Shown here one piece after another: positions 39,918-52,039 of a DNA stretch of 64,000 nucleotides. Position 1 is the stretch's first letter. The number at the start of each line of letters is the position of its first letter. The position numbers and the translations under genes were made by a program. The notes under the pieces are model-generated. The model did no database searches. It saw only the letters and a list, made by a program, of their open reading frames with translations, and was not told the DNA's origin. Source of the stretch: Gymnogyps californianus (Eukaryota; Chordata; Aves; Accipitriformes; Cathartidae); assembly GCF_018139145.2 (NCBI RefSeq), contig NC_059471.1, positions 48,305,486 through 48,369,485 on the forward strand. The letters run 5' to 3'.

Positions 39918-42900
39918 CTGGAGCAACAAAGAGAGGATTCACTATTGCAACACATCTCATGCTCTTCCTAGCAGCCTTTCAAGCCTGCAGGATCCCACAG
40001 CACTGCACACAATCTAGTAATGCATCAGCCATTAAAAAAAAAGGAGTCACATCTGGGGCGGGGTGCGGGCGCCTGTCAGCTGAATGCACTTCCCTTGGCC
40101 TGTCCTGCCTACTCTGTGGAGAGCTTAAAGGGATTCTGTTCTAGGTCCACGCATCTTAACTTGTGGCTCTAGAAAGTCTAGGTATTGCGCCTGCTAACTA
40201 AGGCTTCCCAGGCCATCTTCTGGTTAGACCATGGCCTTTAAAGTGATCACATTTCAGCCACTTGAAGTGACTCTTCTTTTCACATCAGGCTACTGAAAAA
40301 CTTACATTAAAAAAAAAAAAAAGCCTGCAAGTATTTAGCAAGTGTAATGTGACCTGCTGATGACAGACATATAATTCTCCAATTTTGTTTAAAACTGGAT
40401 AATATTTTGGTAGGCTAGTCTCTTTACACATTAAACTTTACATCATGTAAATAGGAAATTTTAGTTTAATACCAATGGTCCCAAGAAAAACACTAAATAG
40501 CAATAAAATGTTTGAGGTTAGACATTAAATGAGTTAGTGCTACCAAAAACTTCAACAGCACAAGTAAAAATATCTCTCTCCAGTATTTTAGTGTGTGTCA
40601 TACTTGTGTACACCACTGCGATTGTTATTTTAAGGCTCAATACTACAAAAGCAATGCTACCAGTTTTATTTTTTTAAAATGTGTAAAAAATTCCATAGAC
40701 TACCTTTCAAATTGTAAATATTACCAAGAGTGGCTTGTGGGACAGAGGCATGCATAATATAATCAAACAATGCCAGCATCCAAGAAGTCTACTTGATTGC
40801 AAATATTACTTTAAAGGATCATTAACTACAAAGTAGAAACACAGACTTAAGAATTTAAATGGAAACCCAGTAAAAGACCCAGAAGATGAGAACTTGTAAA
40901 TAACTAACTTCCACACTCAGATATGCAAAAGTTTCAAGTACTGCCCTCTAAATTAGTTAATATTTGTTTTGCCTTTATCATATCTTAAAGTGGTTCCAAA
41001 ATCCAATTACCTATACAAAAATCCAGAACAATATTTTACAATTAAAACCCAAGCAGGAACCAAGCTTCTTACAAGGACCACACAATGTCTTCAATTATAC
41101 CTAGAAAGAGCACCATGGTGTTACTCTGTACACATCAGTTACCAACAATAATACTATACCGCAGTATAATAAAATATAGTCAAACAGTTTAACAATTAAT
41201 ATCTCAAGACACTGTCTTTATTCTAACAGCAGTGGAAAACATTTAATCTTTTAACTCCTGGCTCCCACCCCTCAAGTGCTTTTTATTTAAAAAAAAAAAA
41301 AAAGGCAACTTTTAAGAGTGACCACCTATTTTAAATATTGCCAAATCCTGGTTCTGGACACAGAGTGTATGTCATGGTGTCCGTCCCCCTCCCAAAAAAG
41401 TCTTGCAAACTTATCTTGAAGCATTGCTTATGTTTTCTTCAAATTAAGACCTTTGCCATATAAAAAGTTTCAACCTACAGCCTAAGTAGACATTTCCTCA
41501 TCTGAAACTATCTGGAGATAAAAAAGAATAGAAAATAAAATACTTCCCCCATCCTTGAGAGGAACTAGCAGCCCCATCTGCCCTCCACGTCCAGATTTTG
41601 GCCAGACTCAGCCAGCCGAGAAGGCACGCCGAATCACACACCCTGCCTCCCCAGAAATGACAACCCAGCGCAAAAGCAAAGCTGACCCTGACCTGCAGCC
41701 GCTTGAGACGACACCGGCCTCGGTGGCGGAGCCCCCCTCAGACGCCAAGGTGGGAGCTGGCGGAGAAGCCTCCGCGCTTTGCCCCCTTCCCCGGTCCAGG
41801 CTCCATCCCGGCGCGGCGGGGGCGCGCAGCAGGTGGGAGGCGGCAGCCCCTGGCCCGCGGAGGCGCGGCCGCAGGCGCCGCCGGCAGCCCCGCAAGTGCA
41901 GACAACCTGGAGATAACCAGGAGACATCCTCTGGGCTGGGAGGTGGGAGGGGGCTGCGGCAGCCGCCTTATCAGGAAAGTCAAACCCATGTTTCCTTTTA
42001 ACTCTTCCCCCCTGCCCTCCCCCGGGAGATGCTAAAGAAGCCTTCCCCTCCCCGGTAACGCAAGGCGCCCTGCAGACGGTGTGAGACAACACCTCCGGGA
42101 CAGTTGGGCTGAAGGCAGATTACCCCCTCTCGCCTTGCCCTAAGCACCCATTCAGCTCCACAAAGCCAGCCGCTGGAAAAGCTCCTCTTATTTTACGCAT
42201 ATTCTGCAAATTGCCTGAGCTTCAATCCGCCCCCCTCCGCCCCAGCCCGAAGGGACCCAGAAGGCATTTTCAGCGGGACATCGGTCCGAGCCGGGCGATC
42301 CGCCTTTTTTCTCCCCTTGAGAGATCCGCTAACAGGACAAGATGCACACCTCCAGCACATCTATTTGCAAACATACATTTGCCTGAAAAATCTTACGGGA
42401 AAGCACGTCTCTCCCTCCTCTGATCTAGCACTTCTCCCCTTTCCATCCACCAAGAGCAGAGAAGCAGCATTTGCCTTTTTGTGTGTGCATGTGTGTGATA
42501 ACGCGATTCCCCACTTCCAAAATCCAAAGTCCACTCTCGCAGACCTCAAGTGCCATGATTGCTAACTCTTCCTAGCTGGGATTGGCAAAAGAGCGAGCAA
42601 GGGGGCCGGGTTTCGCGTTCGGCACATTTGGGGAAGTTTAAAACGCAAGGGGCTTCATGCGTGCTGTGGAAAAACCCCGTGTCTCGCTGGCTGGGAGAAG
42701 GCGAGCCTAAGGGGGAAAAGTCCTCTGCCCGTGAATTTCTGTTTTGTGTCCGGAGCCTGTGCAAGGCACCCCCACCCCCATCCCCACCGCACACACACCA
42801 ACCACCTCCTCTTCTTTCAAAGTGCTTTGAAACCCCCATTAAGGGCCGAGTGTGTGATCAGACTATGGATTAGGGCAAAAGGGACTTTACCATCGGGGTG

Positions 42901-43790
42901 GGGCAAACTGACACACAAATAGCTTGCTGAAAACACCAGCAGCTTTTTTTTTTTTGGGGGGGGGGAGGGGGCTTGTTACAAAGTAAACCCTCCAAAGGAA
43001 AAAAAAAAAGTAAAAGCAAAAATTAAGGCTTTCCTTCCCCTCCACACATGCCCTCTGCATAGAAGAACCTGGGGAAGAACTTTCCTCGACTTATGGATCG
43101 AATTAATTTCATGACACGAGAAATATATATGTGTATACACTCGCACACATATATATTTGTACCAGACGTGCACTCACTTCCGAATTGCACGGATCTCCCG
43201 ATGCCACTACAGACGGGCGTAAATCACGCACTGAAAGGCGAGTTGCTCGCTCTCCCCCAAGACGGGGGTACAAACAGCCCCGGCGCTCGCCAACCCCGCA
43301 GCGCCCTCCCTTCACCTCCCCGCCGGGGCTTGTTGGAAACCCACGCGTGCCCGGCGAGGCAGGAGCGCGCAGGACCGCCCGTGCCCGGCTCCCCGCAGCA
43401 GGGAGAACACGCCGAAGTGTGTCCGTCCCCGTCCCCCCCCCGCGCCCCGCTCGCAGCCCCCGCAGGCATGCCTGCGCGCCCGCGCAGCCCTCCGCCCCCC
43501 GCGCAGCCTTCCGCCCCCCGCGCCCCCGAGGCACCCCGGCGGGGCGCAAACGCGGCGCAGCCCGCAAACCCCAGCGGAGCTCCCCCCCCCCCGGAGAGAA
43601 ACCGCTCCGAAATCCCACCTCCGGCACCTCTCTGGGAAAGGAAGGAGAGGGGAAGGGGGGAGAGGGAGAACCTGTACGAATGGAAAAGGGATCGGCCTCA
43701 AACATTTCCAGGAGTTTTCTTGGAGCAACCAAGGGGGGGGGGGGGGAGGTACTGAAAAGCTTGTTTTGCAAAGAAGGAAAAGGCTCTCAC
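39918..43790 (-). other. SPRY2: SPRY2 intron 1 (proposed)
   Basis: Bounded by the acceptor CAG at 39918-39920 and a donor reading CACG|GTGAGAG on the minus strand (GT at 43789-43790). The 3' half is AT-rich and plain; the 5' half (above about 41550) lies in the CpG island. Long open frames in this GC-rich part on both strands look like composition effects and have no recognisable domains. Alternative donors exist, for example GATG|GTAAAG near 42888, so the 5' boundary is less certain than the 3' one. Confidence 0.5.
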
Positions 43791-44612
43791 CGTGATCGCG
43801 GCGCTGCACCAAACCCCTCTCTCTCTTGTATTTTCTTCTTCCTGCGGTTTGCAAATAAATCCAGCCCTAAAGCAAAAAAAAATTCTTTTCCAAACTCTGC
43901 TTTAGTCCAACTTGCAAATTAGAGTAAGAATGATCACCACGTAAAAAAGTCCAGAGCAAAGTTAGGTCCCTCTCCCCAGATCGATTATAAATACGTGTGT
44001 GCGCGTATATACTATAATAATAATAAAAACACCTTTCCGAATCGGGGTGGGTTTTCTTTGCTCCTAAAAAGAAATCACTCAGTCTCTCACACACACACTT
44101 TCCTTTTTTTCCTCAATGAACAGGAGGCCGAATCGCCAATACCAAGTCACTTTTTTTGTTGTTGCAAATGATCAAGAGGAAGGGGAAAGCCAAAGAAAAC
44201 AAAATAAAGTGGATCTAAAATAAAATCCCAGAGCTTTCTTCCACTGAGCTCCTCCAAAAAAGCAGCTTGTGCAATGTAGCCGTTCTGCTGAGAAGCTGCT
44301 TGCTGCAAGCTCCTCTCCCCTCTCTCCCTCTAGCTTTCTCGCTCCCTCTGCGAGCGTGTGTGTGTTGCAGGCAGCGCTGTGGTTTGCAATCGGGGGGGGG
44401 CTGTTTTGGGAGCGCAGCGGATTTGTGGTGGTGGTTGTTGTTGTGTGTTTGGAGGAGGTGGAGGAGGAGGAGGAAGATTTGAGATCTGAGCTGTAGGGGC
44501 TCGGCGTTTTTCTGCTCGCTCGCTCTCTCCCTCTCTCTCTTTTTCTTTCCGGAGGAGGTAGGGTGATCTCTCTGCACAAGCAGCAGTAAATGGCGTCATG
44601 TGGATCTGAGGA
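43791..44612 (-). other. SPRY2: SPRY2 non-coding exon 1 (proposed extent)
   Basis: The 3' edge is the GTGAGAG donor. The 5' edge is a guess placed about 30 bp downstream of a TATA-like GATATATC (44639-44646). From 44596 down past the donor the transcript strand has no ATG, whereas the opposite strand has at least four in the same DNA (near 43938, 44116, 44168 and 44274). This strand-specific loss is typical of a 5'UTR. The exon is rich in CT/GA runs and CTC/GAG triplets. If transcription starts above 44599, one ATG would open an 89-codon upstream frame ending at 44330. Confidence 0.5.
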
Positions 44613-44720
44613 GGAACAGAGCAGTTGTTGTCCCAGAGGATATATCGCATCCGGTCCCAGCTCATTGGCTCTGCGGGGCTACATTCACTGGCGCTCCCAG
44701 CGCCCTGCCAGCACTCCGAG
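44580..44720 (-). promoter_or_regulatory. SPRY2: Candidate SPRY2 core promoter
   Basis: In the CpG island, the minus strand shows a CCAAT box (ATTGG on plus, 44664-44668), an ETS-type ACCGGATG (around 44650), a TATA-like GATATATC (44639-44646) and a CRE/ATF-like TGACGCCA (44591-44598), with another CCGGAA ETS core near 44549. ETS and CRE sites suit a gene induced by ERK signalling. The start site is not determined by the sequence. Confidence 0.45.
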
Positions 44721-44755
44721 CTGCGGGAGGCATTCAAAAGGGCAGCGCCGCCGCC

Positions 44756-44795
44756 GCGCCGGCCCCGGCCCCGGCCCCGGCCGCGGCCGCGGCGC
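44756..44795. repeat. GGCCCC hexanucleotide and GGCCGC run
   Basis: About three tandem CCGGCC-type hexamers followed by GGCCGC units lie just upstream of the proposed SPRY2 promoter. The G-rich complement could form a G-quadruplex. Confidence 0.7.
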
Positions 44796-45145
44796 TGCCC
44801 TGCGCTGCCCTCCGCTCCGCGGTGCGGCGCGGCGCGGGGGCGGCGGCGGGGAGCCCCGCTCCCGGGGCCTCGCCGCAGCCTGTTTTCACAGGAGGCTCCT
44901 CCGTGCGCGGTCACACGACGCTTGGGGTTGCTTTTGTGCTCGCGTATTTATTCAGAGGCAGGCAGCGATAGGGTTGCAGGGGAGCCGAGGGGGAGCTCGC
45001 TTCTCCCGGGGAGGAGGGCACGCTCTCCCCGCCGCTGCGGGCTCTCGGGAGAGCCGTGTCCAGGTGTTTCCCCGCGCCCCCTACCCGTGTGGGTTTTTTT
45101 GTTGTTTTTTTTTTAACCGAGTGGAATAAAAGTTTACGCTTTCTG

Positions 45146-45167
45146 CCCCCCCCCCCCCCCCCCCCCC
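45146..45167. repeat. C22 homopolymer
   Basis: A run of 22 C lies upstream of SPRY2 in the CpG island. The exact length may be affected by sequencing error. Confidence 0.9.
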
Positions 45168-47347
45168 GCCCCTTTCAGCAGTCGGTCCCCGGCCGCGCAG
45201 GGAGAAGGAAGGATGATTATTTGGGGCATTGTCCCGCGGATTAACGCGATTAAGCGGCGCGGGGGGCGCCCCCGCGGCCGGGCGGGAGCGCGGAGCGGGG
45301 CCCGCGGGGCGCGGAGCGGCGGGCCGGGCGCCGCGGGGGAGGGGGCGGCGGGACAGGCCGCGGAGAGCGCGCCGCCGTGCTTTCCGCGCCTCGGGTGGCT
45401 GCGGGCTTTGCGGCGTCCCGGGCAGCAGCGGGGTCTCCTCGGCTGTGCGGAGGGGTGGGGTCTTTTAGGGGGAAGGGGGGAAAAAAAGGGGGGGGGGAAC
45501 TTTGTTTCAATTAATTCCCATTCGTGTGGGGGACACGGTCTGCGAGCAGCTCACAAACGTGACTGTTTGTCTTCTGGGCGTTTCCTGACACGGCCAGAGC
45601 TCGGTCCCTTTCGTACGGGCTGAAATCACCGACGGGGCCACTGTCGCTGGGCCCGGGCATCTTGCGCCTACATGTATCTTTAAGCGCCCTAAGCAGCGTA
45701 TCCACGTAGGCATGCACCGAGCACGAATATACCCGTATCACGTGTGGCACTGCTTAAAATATACACGATGTGTAAGGCAGTAATGCATTGCATTATTTAC
45801 ATGAACAATCCTCAGTGCAAAAACCCCACCAGCCCTTTTTACTACTTGAGGTAATTTTGCAGGCATTTCCTCTTCTACACCTGCTAGTCACCGCTTTTTG
45901 AAGGGGGTGGTCATTCTCAATAAAAACATGGAAATAAAAAGGGCAGTGTCTTACACGGACGGCCTTCAGGTTTTCCTATTTTTATACGCAAATACCCATT
46001 CTTCCACAATACTATTCTGAACCTGCAAATTATTTTCCATAGTCGCTCGACAGTAAGGTCAGCCTGAGTTACACGGGTCTAACTTCTTTGCTTTCACGCG
46101 GGCTTTCCCAGCTTCTACCCTGCACCAAACTGCAGCCGCCTGGGCGGGGGAGAGTGCCCGGGGCCCAGGCGTCCCCCGCCGTCCCCACCCTCCTCGCCCC
46201 CCAGGAGCCGCAGACGGAGCAAAATGCCCGTCGGGGCGGGGGCAGCCCCGCTGCTGGAGCCGCAGCCCCGCGGGGCTGGGCTTCATTCAGGGCTCCCGGT
46301 GAATGGAGGCGGCGGCGCGGCCGCTCTCCCCGCCAGAGGGAGCGCGGCGCCGGGGCGGGGGGCGGCGGGGGGATGTGGGGGGCACGGCGCCCCGGCGGCA
46401 CCCGCCGGAGGCTCCGAGGGGGCAGCAGCCCCGGCGTCGGGCAGCGCCGTTTGCGGGCAGGGGAAGGGCGGGAGGAAGCCCACGGGCCTTCCCCTGGGCT
46501 TCCCCCCACGGCGTGGCGTCGCGCTGCGGGGCGCGCCCGTGGGTGCGCTGAGGAGCGACCCGGGCATCCTCGGAGGTGTGCCCTATGTGCAGGCTGCGGA
46601 CTCTGTTGGCAGCAAGGAAATCCAGGGGATTCAGCTGTGAGGGACGAGCATCGGTTAAAATACCTGGGAAAGAAGACACGATCTTAATTTCACTTCGCTG
46701 TGGAAAGAGAAAAAGCGCTTCCTCCCACATAGCAAAGTCAAAAATAGGTGAAGAACTCTTTGTGCAAGCCTATACACATGGGAAAGGTCTGTTAGATTAT
46801 TTATCAGTGTTTATACTGAGTATATAAATAGTGTTTAAACTGGAAAGTTCGTAATACCATTTTTAAATCTGTCGGCCAGTAGTGCAATTGGCAATTTATA
46901 TGCCAGTTCTCAAGTACAGGTGTATACACTTAATATAGTGAGTAGTCCCAAAGACAGATATGAAAACAGCGAAGCTATTTTTATTCACAGAGCCAGTCAT
47001 GTGTGCAAAATAGTGAAGTGTCAATGTCTTATAGCAAAAAAAAAACCCAACAAAAAACCCCCAAGCATACAGCATCCTAGTACTGCTGAGTTTGAAAGAG
47101 AAGCACCAAACCTGCAGAGACTTGTGAGCTCACTGAACTTGCACGCAGGTAATCAATAACTAGGGCACAAATACGCAAAATCAAGTGCGCTCTTTTTTGT
47201 TGGTTGGTTTTCGGGTTGGAACCTCAAAGCTGCATTCTCAGGCCTTTAATTTGATGATGCCTTGGAACAGGCTTTCGCAGGATTACATACATCACTGTGA
47301 TTTCACGTGTCGTGTCGCGGATGGTGGCTCAATGTATGGGACTATGT

Positions 47348-47359
47348 TTCCCCTAGTGG
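47348..47359 (-). promoter_or_regulatory. CTCF-like motif
   Basis: The minus strand reads CCACTAGGGGAA, close to the CTCF core (CCASYAGRKGGC). It lies about 2.7 kb upstream of the SPRY2 promoter. Confidence 0.3.
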
Positions 47360-47466
47360 TTTGCTCTAACCACTGCAGGATCTTCTTGCTTTTAACCCAA
47401 GCGGAGCTTGTTTTTGGAGATGAAGGTCTTTATTTAGTTCATTCTTAGCAGAGGAACGTAGCTGTT

Positions 47467-47544
47467 GTATATATATGTGTGTACACACACGCACATACAC
47501 ATATATATATTTATATACACATAGATGTGTGTATGTGTGTGTGT
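47467..47544. repeat. Mixed AT/GT/CA microsatellite
   Basis: About 80 bp of alternating purine-pyrimidine dinucleotides (TA, TG, CA), partly palindromic and potentially Z-DNA forming, about 2.8 kb upstream of the SPRY2 promoter. Confidence 0.9.
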
Positions 47545-49324
47545 TCATGATATGTTAGAGGAGTAGCAATTCCAGTGACTTCAGGTGAAGAGTTGGGCAG
47601 GGTGAGGTCAGTGACATGACAGACACCTGTCTGAAATAGTTGCAACTTTTCTGCATCATCCTGAAATTGTCCCACAAGATTTTACTTGGTTTGATTTTCA
47701 GACCCAGGACCTGAAAACAAGTAGCATTTCCCCCTTTTTGTAAAAGAAAAGGAAGTTCATTCATAAGGAATTGTTTCTTGCAAGGGAATGGAAGTGCAGT
47801 AAATTTGCTGACTTTCAGAACATTTTGTGCATTATCTCATGAGTTAATGCAGTGATATGAGGATATTGATTCTGCACATCCTGAAAGGACTGAGTTGGCT
47901 GCACACTGCTTCTAATGCCCAGTATTTCCTTAGAAACTTAAACCTTTAATTGATTGTCTTTCATGTTTGTAACTCTGAAAAAGTTAATGTACATAAAAGA
48001 ATTATAGGATTTTTTAAAAGTGATTAGCAGTAAAGCTTTTTGCCTACTGATATTTAATTGAGAGTCTCAGGGCAGACAAGGACACTTAGATATATCATAG
48101 AGAGAAACAGAGAAGTCAAACTCACTGTACTGTAAACAGTTGGTCATTTTTTATGAAGATTAGGTCCCTGACTCAGTACCGTTAGTTTTGCTTTTGTAAT
48201 TTTCATTGTAGGTTACCTGAAGGTAATCCCAGAATTCCTTAAGAGGGGAAAATGAGCAAAGGCAACTGGGAACCCGCTCGGGTGGGACAAGGAGCAGCAC
48301 TGTTAAATGTGAAAAATAGAATAAATACCTGCCGCTCTGGTTGGGAATACACATGCTCTACAGCTGCTGGGATTTGGTCTCCTGCTTTTAGTGATGCCCC
48401 GATCTTCTGGGATTAAACTACTGTTATTCAGATCTAGCTAATGATCACCACTTTCCTTAAAGGTGATACAGGCCAGATCCTGTGTAACTTTATCCCATCT
48501 GATGATTGCCCCAGTATATGGAGGGACAGTTGCCAGGAGAATATTTTCTTGTTGAATACCAAATATACTTATGTAAACTTAAAAATTAAGCAAATCCCTT
48601 TCCTGATCCTTCTGAAATTATACTGAAGAATACATATATTTAGTACTTATAATATAATGTGGAGCTTTTGCATATAAATTGTTCTAATAAAGCTAGTATG
48701 CTCTTTGATGTGCCATTCAATGTTATTTGGTTATATTTGTGTCCTTGATAAAATCAGCATTGGTTTTTTGGAATTCAGCTTTATAAACCTTTCCAGCTTA
48801 TACAATGCATTTTATAATTAGTTCTCTCTTCTCAAATACCTTGAGACCAAATGTTCAAAAGTGGGACAATTTGGCATGGACAGGACGAAGTGCAGTTTAT
48901 TTGCTAAACTAGTATTATAGCAGGCTTTTTATGGTGTATTTGTTTGTCCTAGGATTTTCCTCCTAACATTTTCGACTGCTTTGGTAGAAGTAATCATGAG
49001 AATGACAGCACAGACAAGCCACGTCTGTCAGCGTATGAAACACTGCACTCTCTAGCCTCATTCAGTTAGAGGCTAGATAACACTGGGCTTGACTATACTA
49101 GAATTTTATGCAAAATTAACTGGTTGCCTATTAGAATGTTAGTAAGTAAGTGCTAGTTTGGAAATTCCCAAAATATTTTGTAGCAGGATGCAGACATTTG
49201 TGTGTTGACCTGGGATTAAAGTGACTCAGAAGAAATGGAAGAGGTCAATGTTAGCAGTTACGGGAAATTTGGGAACAAGAAGGTTTTATGAAGAGACTTA
49301 TCACATCTGTACTGTGGTTTGCAG

Positions 49325-49487
49325 CAGTAGTTTTCAAACTTCTTCCGTCTGTAGACTTTTTCTATGCTTTAGAGGAGAAAAAAAATCATAAGGGAAGTGC
49401 AGACTTTTATAGAAAATTATAAATTATAAGACCTCTCATTTAGAAGTAGTCCATAGGAATCCACAGATCGCAGTTAGAAAACCACTG
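49325..49487. mobile_element. MER5-like hAT-Charlie MITE
   Basis: 163 bp bounded by inverted ends CAGTAGTTTTCAAACTTC and, on the other strand, CAGTGGTTTTCTAACTGC, close to hAT-Charlie (MER5-type) termini. Flanking 8-bp words match at only about four positions, as expected for a very old target-site duplication. Confidence 0.6.
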
Positions 49488-50639
49488 ATGTAGAGATACC
49501 CAAACTAGCTCTAAAATGCAATGTAGTGGAAAGGTAACTTAATATCGTGGGTACTGTAAGCAATGTAGCTGGAAGAGCACAGATGCCTGCTCTTCTTGGA
49601 AGCACAAGGTAGCTTGCGTGGACCTCCATGCTGTGATGGCTACTCTTCTCCCAGAACGTAAGGTACCTTTCTTCACTGGAGGCTGGAGTTCAAATGAATA
49701 CCTCTGAGAGATTAGCAAGCGGTAGATATAGCTTGCAAGGCAGCCAAGGGATACGTACAAGTAAGACTTACAGATTTCTCTGCAAACCAAAGCAAGAAGA
49801 TTGAGCAATTGTTAAAAATTGTATCATCTTTCTCCCATGTGCTGAGATTGTTTTTATTTTCCTCAGTTGTGAAAGGCTTGTATTCACCAGAGTGGCACAC
49901 AAGCACATCCTGAAAGCAGAGGTGACGTGTGCAGAACAGAATCGTTTCCTAGAGATGAATGAATTTTGCACAAAAAGGAAAATAAAACCTGATGTTTCTC
50001 CATCGTTTGTCTGAAAATCAGAACACAACAAAAAATACTGTTTGTATGGTTGCGTCAATCAAAAAAAATTGTGAAAGACCCAGATCCTGCTGTCAGATCT
50101 GCATAGGACTGTCTTCATTCTCCTGATTATAATGGCAATATCAACAACAATAATTAAAATGCTGGATATTCTATCACAGTTTTCTCCACAGATCTCAAAA
50201 TAGTTTTCAAGAGATGTCTCTATGTCTGTTTTATAGGTTAGAAAACCCAGCAGTGAAAGAAAGAAGTAACTTAGCTGAAAAGCAAGAACTAGGAGTTTCA
50301 GGTCCCAGCCCAATCTCCCTGCTGTGTACATGCTGCTTCCCATGGAGACCCGTGGCGTTGTATTTGCTTGTGGGCTCCAGGGTCTTTCTGCACAACTAAA
50401 ATGTCAGGGTCTGTGTCTAATAGAATTGGAACACCTTAAAAGAGAGTAGGAACTGTTAGATAATTATACTTATCTTACTTAGAGAGGGAAGAGGACAAAA
50501 TGTTTGATTATCTAAACAAGGTTATCTCTGCAAGAGCATCCACTCCCACCACTTGATTAAAGAGTTCCTCTAAACTTCCGTCTCTGCATCTGGTGTAGTT
50601 ACTCCTATCTTAATTGTGGTTTTGTAATCATCTTTTCCT

Positions 50640-50960
50640 GTATTTTAAGCAGGACTATTACTTTCAAAAGCCCCGCAGAGGCAAAGGCAGAAATTAACTG
50701 AGAAGCCGAATCTCTGAGCTTTTCCTCCTAAGCAGGCCCCTGACGCCTTCTGGAGCCCAAGTGAAAGTCTGCGGTGCTCCAGGTCGCGGAGGGAATCCAG
50801 CTGCCCAGAGCGGCTCCTAGGATGGTGTCCTAATTAATGAAAGCTAAAGGAAGTGCTGGAAATGGCATTACAAACATACGCAATAAATCCACCACATCTG
50901 ACAGAACGAGCTTGCAAAATAAGCCCACTGGAAAACTTCCTTCATTCTTGAGGTTAAATG
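50640..50960. promoter_or_regulatory. Candidate conserved element 6 kb upstream of SPRY2
   Basis: Repeat-free, moderately GC-raised block including a palindromic CTAATTAATG homeodomain-type site (around 50830). It lies between the main and second CpG islands. Confidence 0.3.
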
Positions 50961-51839
50961 TTTAAGCCGTTTAACGTATTTTAAGTTTTCTTATTGTTGC
51001 TTTCTTGCAACACAATTCAAATTGACATAAATTATATCAACTTCTGATGGTTTACGTTGTGTCAAAGCAATTACGCTTTCCAAACTACGTGCTGTTCAAT
51101 TTTTATTTTCTTTCTTAGCTCTGTAGGTTTGTTTTCTCCACAGGGACACAAATTACGGTTCTATAAAATCCGTTGTAGCTAAGGAAATTTCTCTTAATGC
51201 CTTATTCAAAGTCCCACTGCAGACAATAGAAATAAAAGTGACAACCTTTATTTAGTTGAATAGATTTTGCATCAGGTAAAGTTTGACTTTTGAGAAGACA
51301 CAGTCTTCGCAGAGTTAGAGAATATGTGTATTTAGACAGTCCCTGTGTAAAATTACATGTACAGATGGTACGTGCTGGGCCGCAGCCCGGGCTAGCTTTA
51401 GTGCTTTCATGTTTTGTCAAAGCTAGAGCTTAAGCAGCAAAAGCAAAATCTTCATTCAGCCCAACTTCAAACCCAAGTTTTTGTGTGTAGTAACAAGGAA
51501 TAGGCGAGCTAAAGCGTTTTCTCTGTGGTGAGGGGGCGGCAGGAGGGAAGAAAGCTTCCTTTTGCAGACCTCCTCGTTTTTAGCATTGCAGCAGCCGATT
51601 CTGAAGGCAAGTTAATGAAATACAAACGGGAATTTCCTCAGCTCTCCTTCCTGCTTCTATCTTTGCCTGTCTCACCTTTTGAGAACCTGATTTGTATTTG
51701 TATACATGTGTGTGATCCCGATTTCATTGTTTGCCTTTTCACACAGGCACTTTCACCTACATCTCCCCCCCCCCGCCCCTTCCCTCCCTTCCTCTCATTT
51801 GGCAGCCAGTTGGGCTTCTTCCTGCCTTGAATACCACAT

Positions 51840-52039
51840 TCCCTGGTTATTCAAGCTCAGTCATTAGCACCCTGTCCCCCTACTGAAATTATGAATGAAA
51901 AGCCTTGTTGTTCTTTACAAATAACTCGGGCTTCCTCAGTCAGTCAAATTCAAATGGAAGTGACTGCCAGACAAAGCGCCTGTATGATGGACAGTCCTCT
52001 CAGCAAGTGATCAAGGCATACAGGAAGTTTTTAAAGGCA
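51840..52039. promoter_or_regulatory. Left flank of the second island, candidate conserved element
   Basis: Repeat-free sequence of balanced composition running directly into the island, with a TEAD-like ACATTCC (around 51836). There are no coding features. Conservation cannot be tested here. Confidence 0.3.

Larger units (their letters stand above)
41550..46600. promoter_or_regulatory. SPRY2 CpG island (main)
   Basis: The composition jumps from AT-rich to GC-rich with frequent CG dinucleotides, densest at about 43180-43600, 44680-45500 and 46120-46580. Between about 45700 and 46080 it drops again, so it may be two islands. It covers the proposed first exon and promoter. Several overlapping open frames on all strands here have Arg/Pro/Ala/Gly-rich products without domains and are treated as composition artefacts. 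It includes a C22 run (45146-45167) and a G14 run (43733-43746). Confidence 0.85.

Noticed and set aside
41555..46730. Many overlapping frames of 80-260 codons in the CpG island on both strands
   Set aside because: Products are Arg/Pro/Ala/Gly-rich, lack domains and overlap in several frames at once, as expected where stop codons are rare in GC-rich DNA.
47205..47260. 'gggttggaacctcaaagc' resembling an inverted young avian CR1
   Set aside because: The likeness stops after about 20 bases and the CR1 landmarks that should follow are missing.
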